A stretch of 64,000 bases of DNA from Cellvibrio mixtus subsp. mixtus J3-8 (GTDB taxonomy: Bacteria > Pseudomonadota > Gammaproteobacteria > Pseudomonadales > Cellvibrionaceae), in the NCBI RefSeq assembly GCF_000766945.1, contig NZ_KN266208.1:346604-410603 (forward strand), in the 5' to 3' direction. The translations under genes and the position numbers were made by a program. Each line of letters opens with the position of its first letter. Positions within the stretch are counted from its first letter, which is position 1. The notes below the pieces were generated by a model. The model was not told the origin of the DNA and did no database searches. It was given only the letters and a program-made list of their open reading frames with translations. This document shows positions 63,881-64,000 of the stretch, one piece after another.

Positions 63881-64000
63881 CCTTTATCTCTCACCGTTTG
63901 TACGGTTTATATTTTCGATTTGTATTTTTTAACTACAAGGCGTCGAACACATTGCCTTGTTGTTTAAACGATTTTCGAATTACAAAAAGTAATCATTTTC

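Noticed and set aside
63900-64000. End of a further - strand gene at the right edge
   Set aside because: A short frame ending near 63933 would close a gene from outside, but it has an in-frame stop close to the edge, so it cannot be supported.
1-64000. CRISPR array, prophage or conjugative element
   Set aside because: No regularly spaced direct repeats, no cas genes and no phage structural or transfer genes were seen; the only mobile traces are the IS3 remnant and the tRNA-Met islet.

Overview
The window looks like chromosome of a Cellvibrio-type gammaproteobacterium (Cellvibrionaceae). The best single clue is the protein at 43589-44647, which matches my memory of the Cellvibrio japonicus endo-arabinanase Arb43A almost domain-for-domain, with its catalytic Asp39, Asp159 and Glu222. 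Long TonB-dependent receptors, Ser-rich lipoprotein linkers and the pseudomonad-like order lolB-ispE-tRNA-Gln-prs-rplY-pth-ychF agree with this. These are assignments by eye, not by database search.

Region 1 (1-11130) is conserved core. It holds a DEDDh exonuclease, a TPR lipoprotein, lolB, ispE, tRNA-Gln, prs, rplY, pth and ychF, all on the + strand. A two-gene insert between pth and ychF encodes an acyltransferase-3 membrane protein and a GT-C (family 39-like) glycosyltransferase with a C-terminal NPCBM-like domain.

Region 2 (11130-24821) is accessory and mostly on the - strand. Two very long genes form a likely operon: a 2596-residue secreted protein (terpenoid-cyclase-like repeats, carboxypeptidase-regulatory-like domains, an embedded propeller-like region, a CxxCH motif, a choice-of-anchor-A-like domain), then a 1112-residue transglutaminase-like protein without the catalytic Cys and with a membrane-spanning, Cys-rich C-terminus. 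Downstream come AT-rich small orphan genes, a truncated IS3-family element, and an intact plus a decayed copy of one DUF4279-like gene. This has the look of a toxin/immunity-type cluster, but that is inference.

Region 3 (25300-36040) holds a YfcG-like GST, a RES/Xre toxin-antitoxin pair with a visible operator, a YegD-type Hsp70, an M32 carboxypeptidase, and a LysR gene divergent from a four-gene oxidoreductase/detoxification operon with a palindromic LysR-type site between them. aroA closes the region.

Region 4 (36135-38502) is a small islet bounded by an intact tRNA-Met (38426-38502) and a 41-base copy of its 3' half (36135-36175), the footprint of tRNA-targeted integration, with no integrase left. 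It carries an orphan gene broken by an in-frame stop and one intact orphan gene. Several small orphan genes follow up to 41053.

Region 5 (41280-63784) is an arabinan utilisation locus: galM, a lipoprotein GH43, endo-arabinanase arbA, a GH127-type beta-L-arabinofuranosidase, two TonB-dependent receptors, a large GH43-Ig-LamG lipoprotein, a leaderless GH43 and a GPH-family sugar symporter. A CHASE8-like chemoreceptor preceded by a perfect CRP-type site sits inside it. A reasonable model is cleavage of arabinan outside the cell, receptor-mediated uptake, periplasmic and cytoplasmic trimming, then symport of arabinose or short oligomers. No obvious pathway-specific regulator lies in the window, but shared intergenic motifs suggest one acting in trans.
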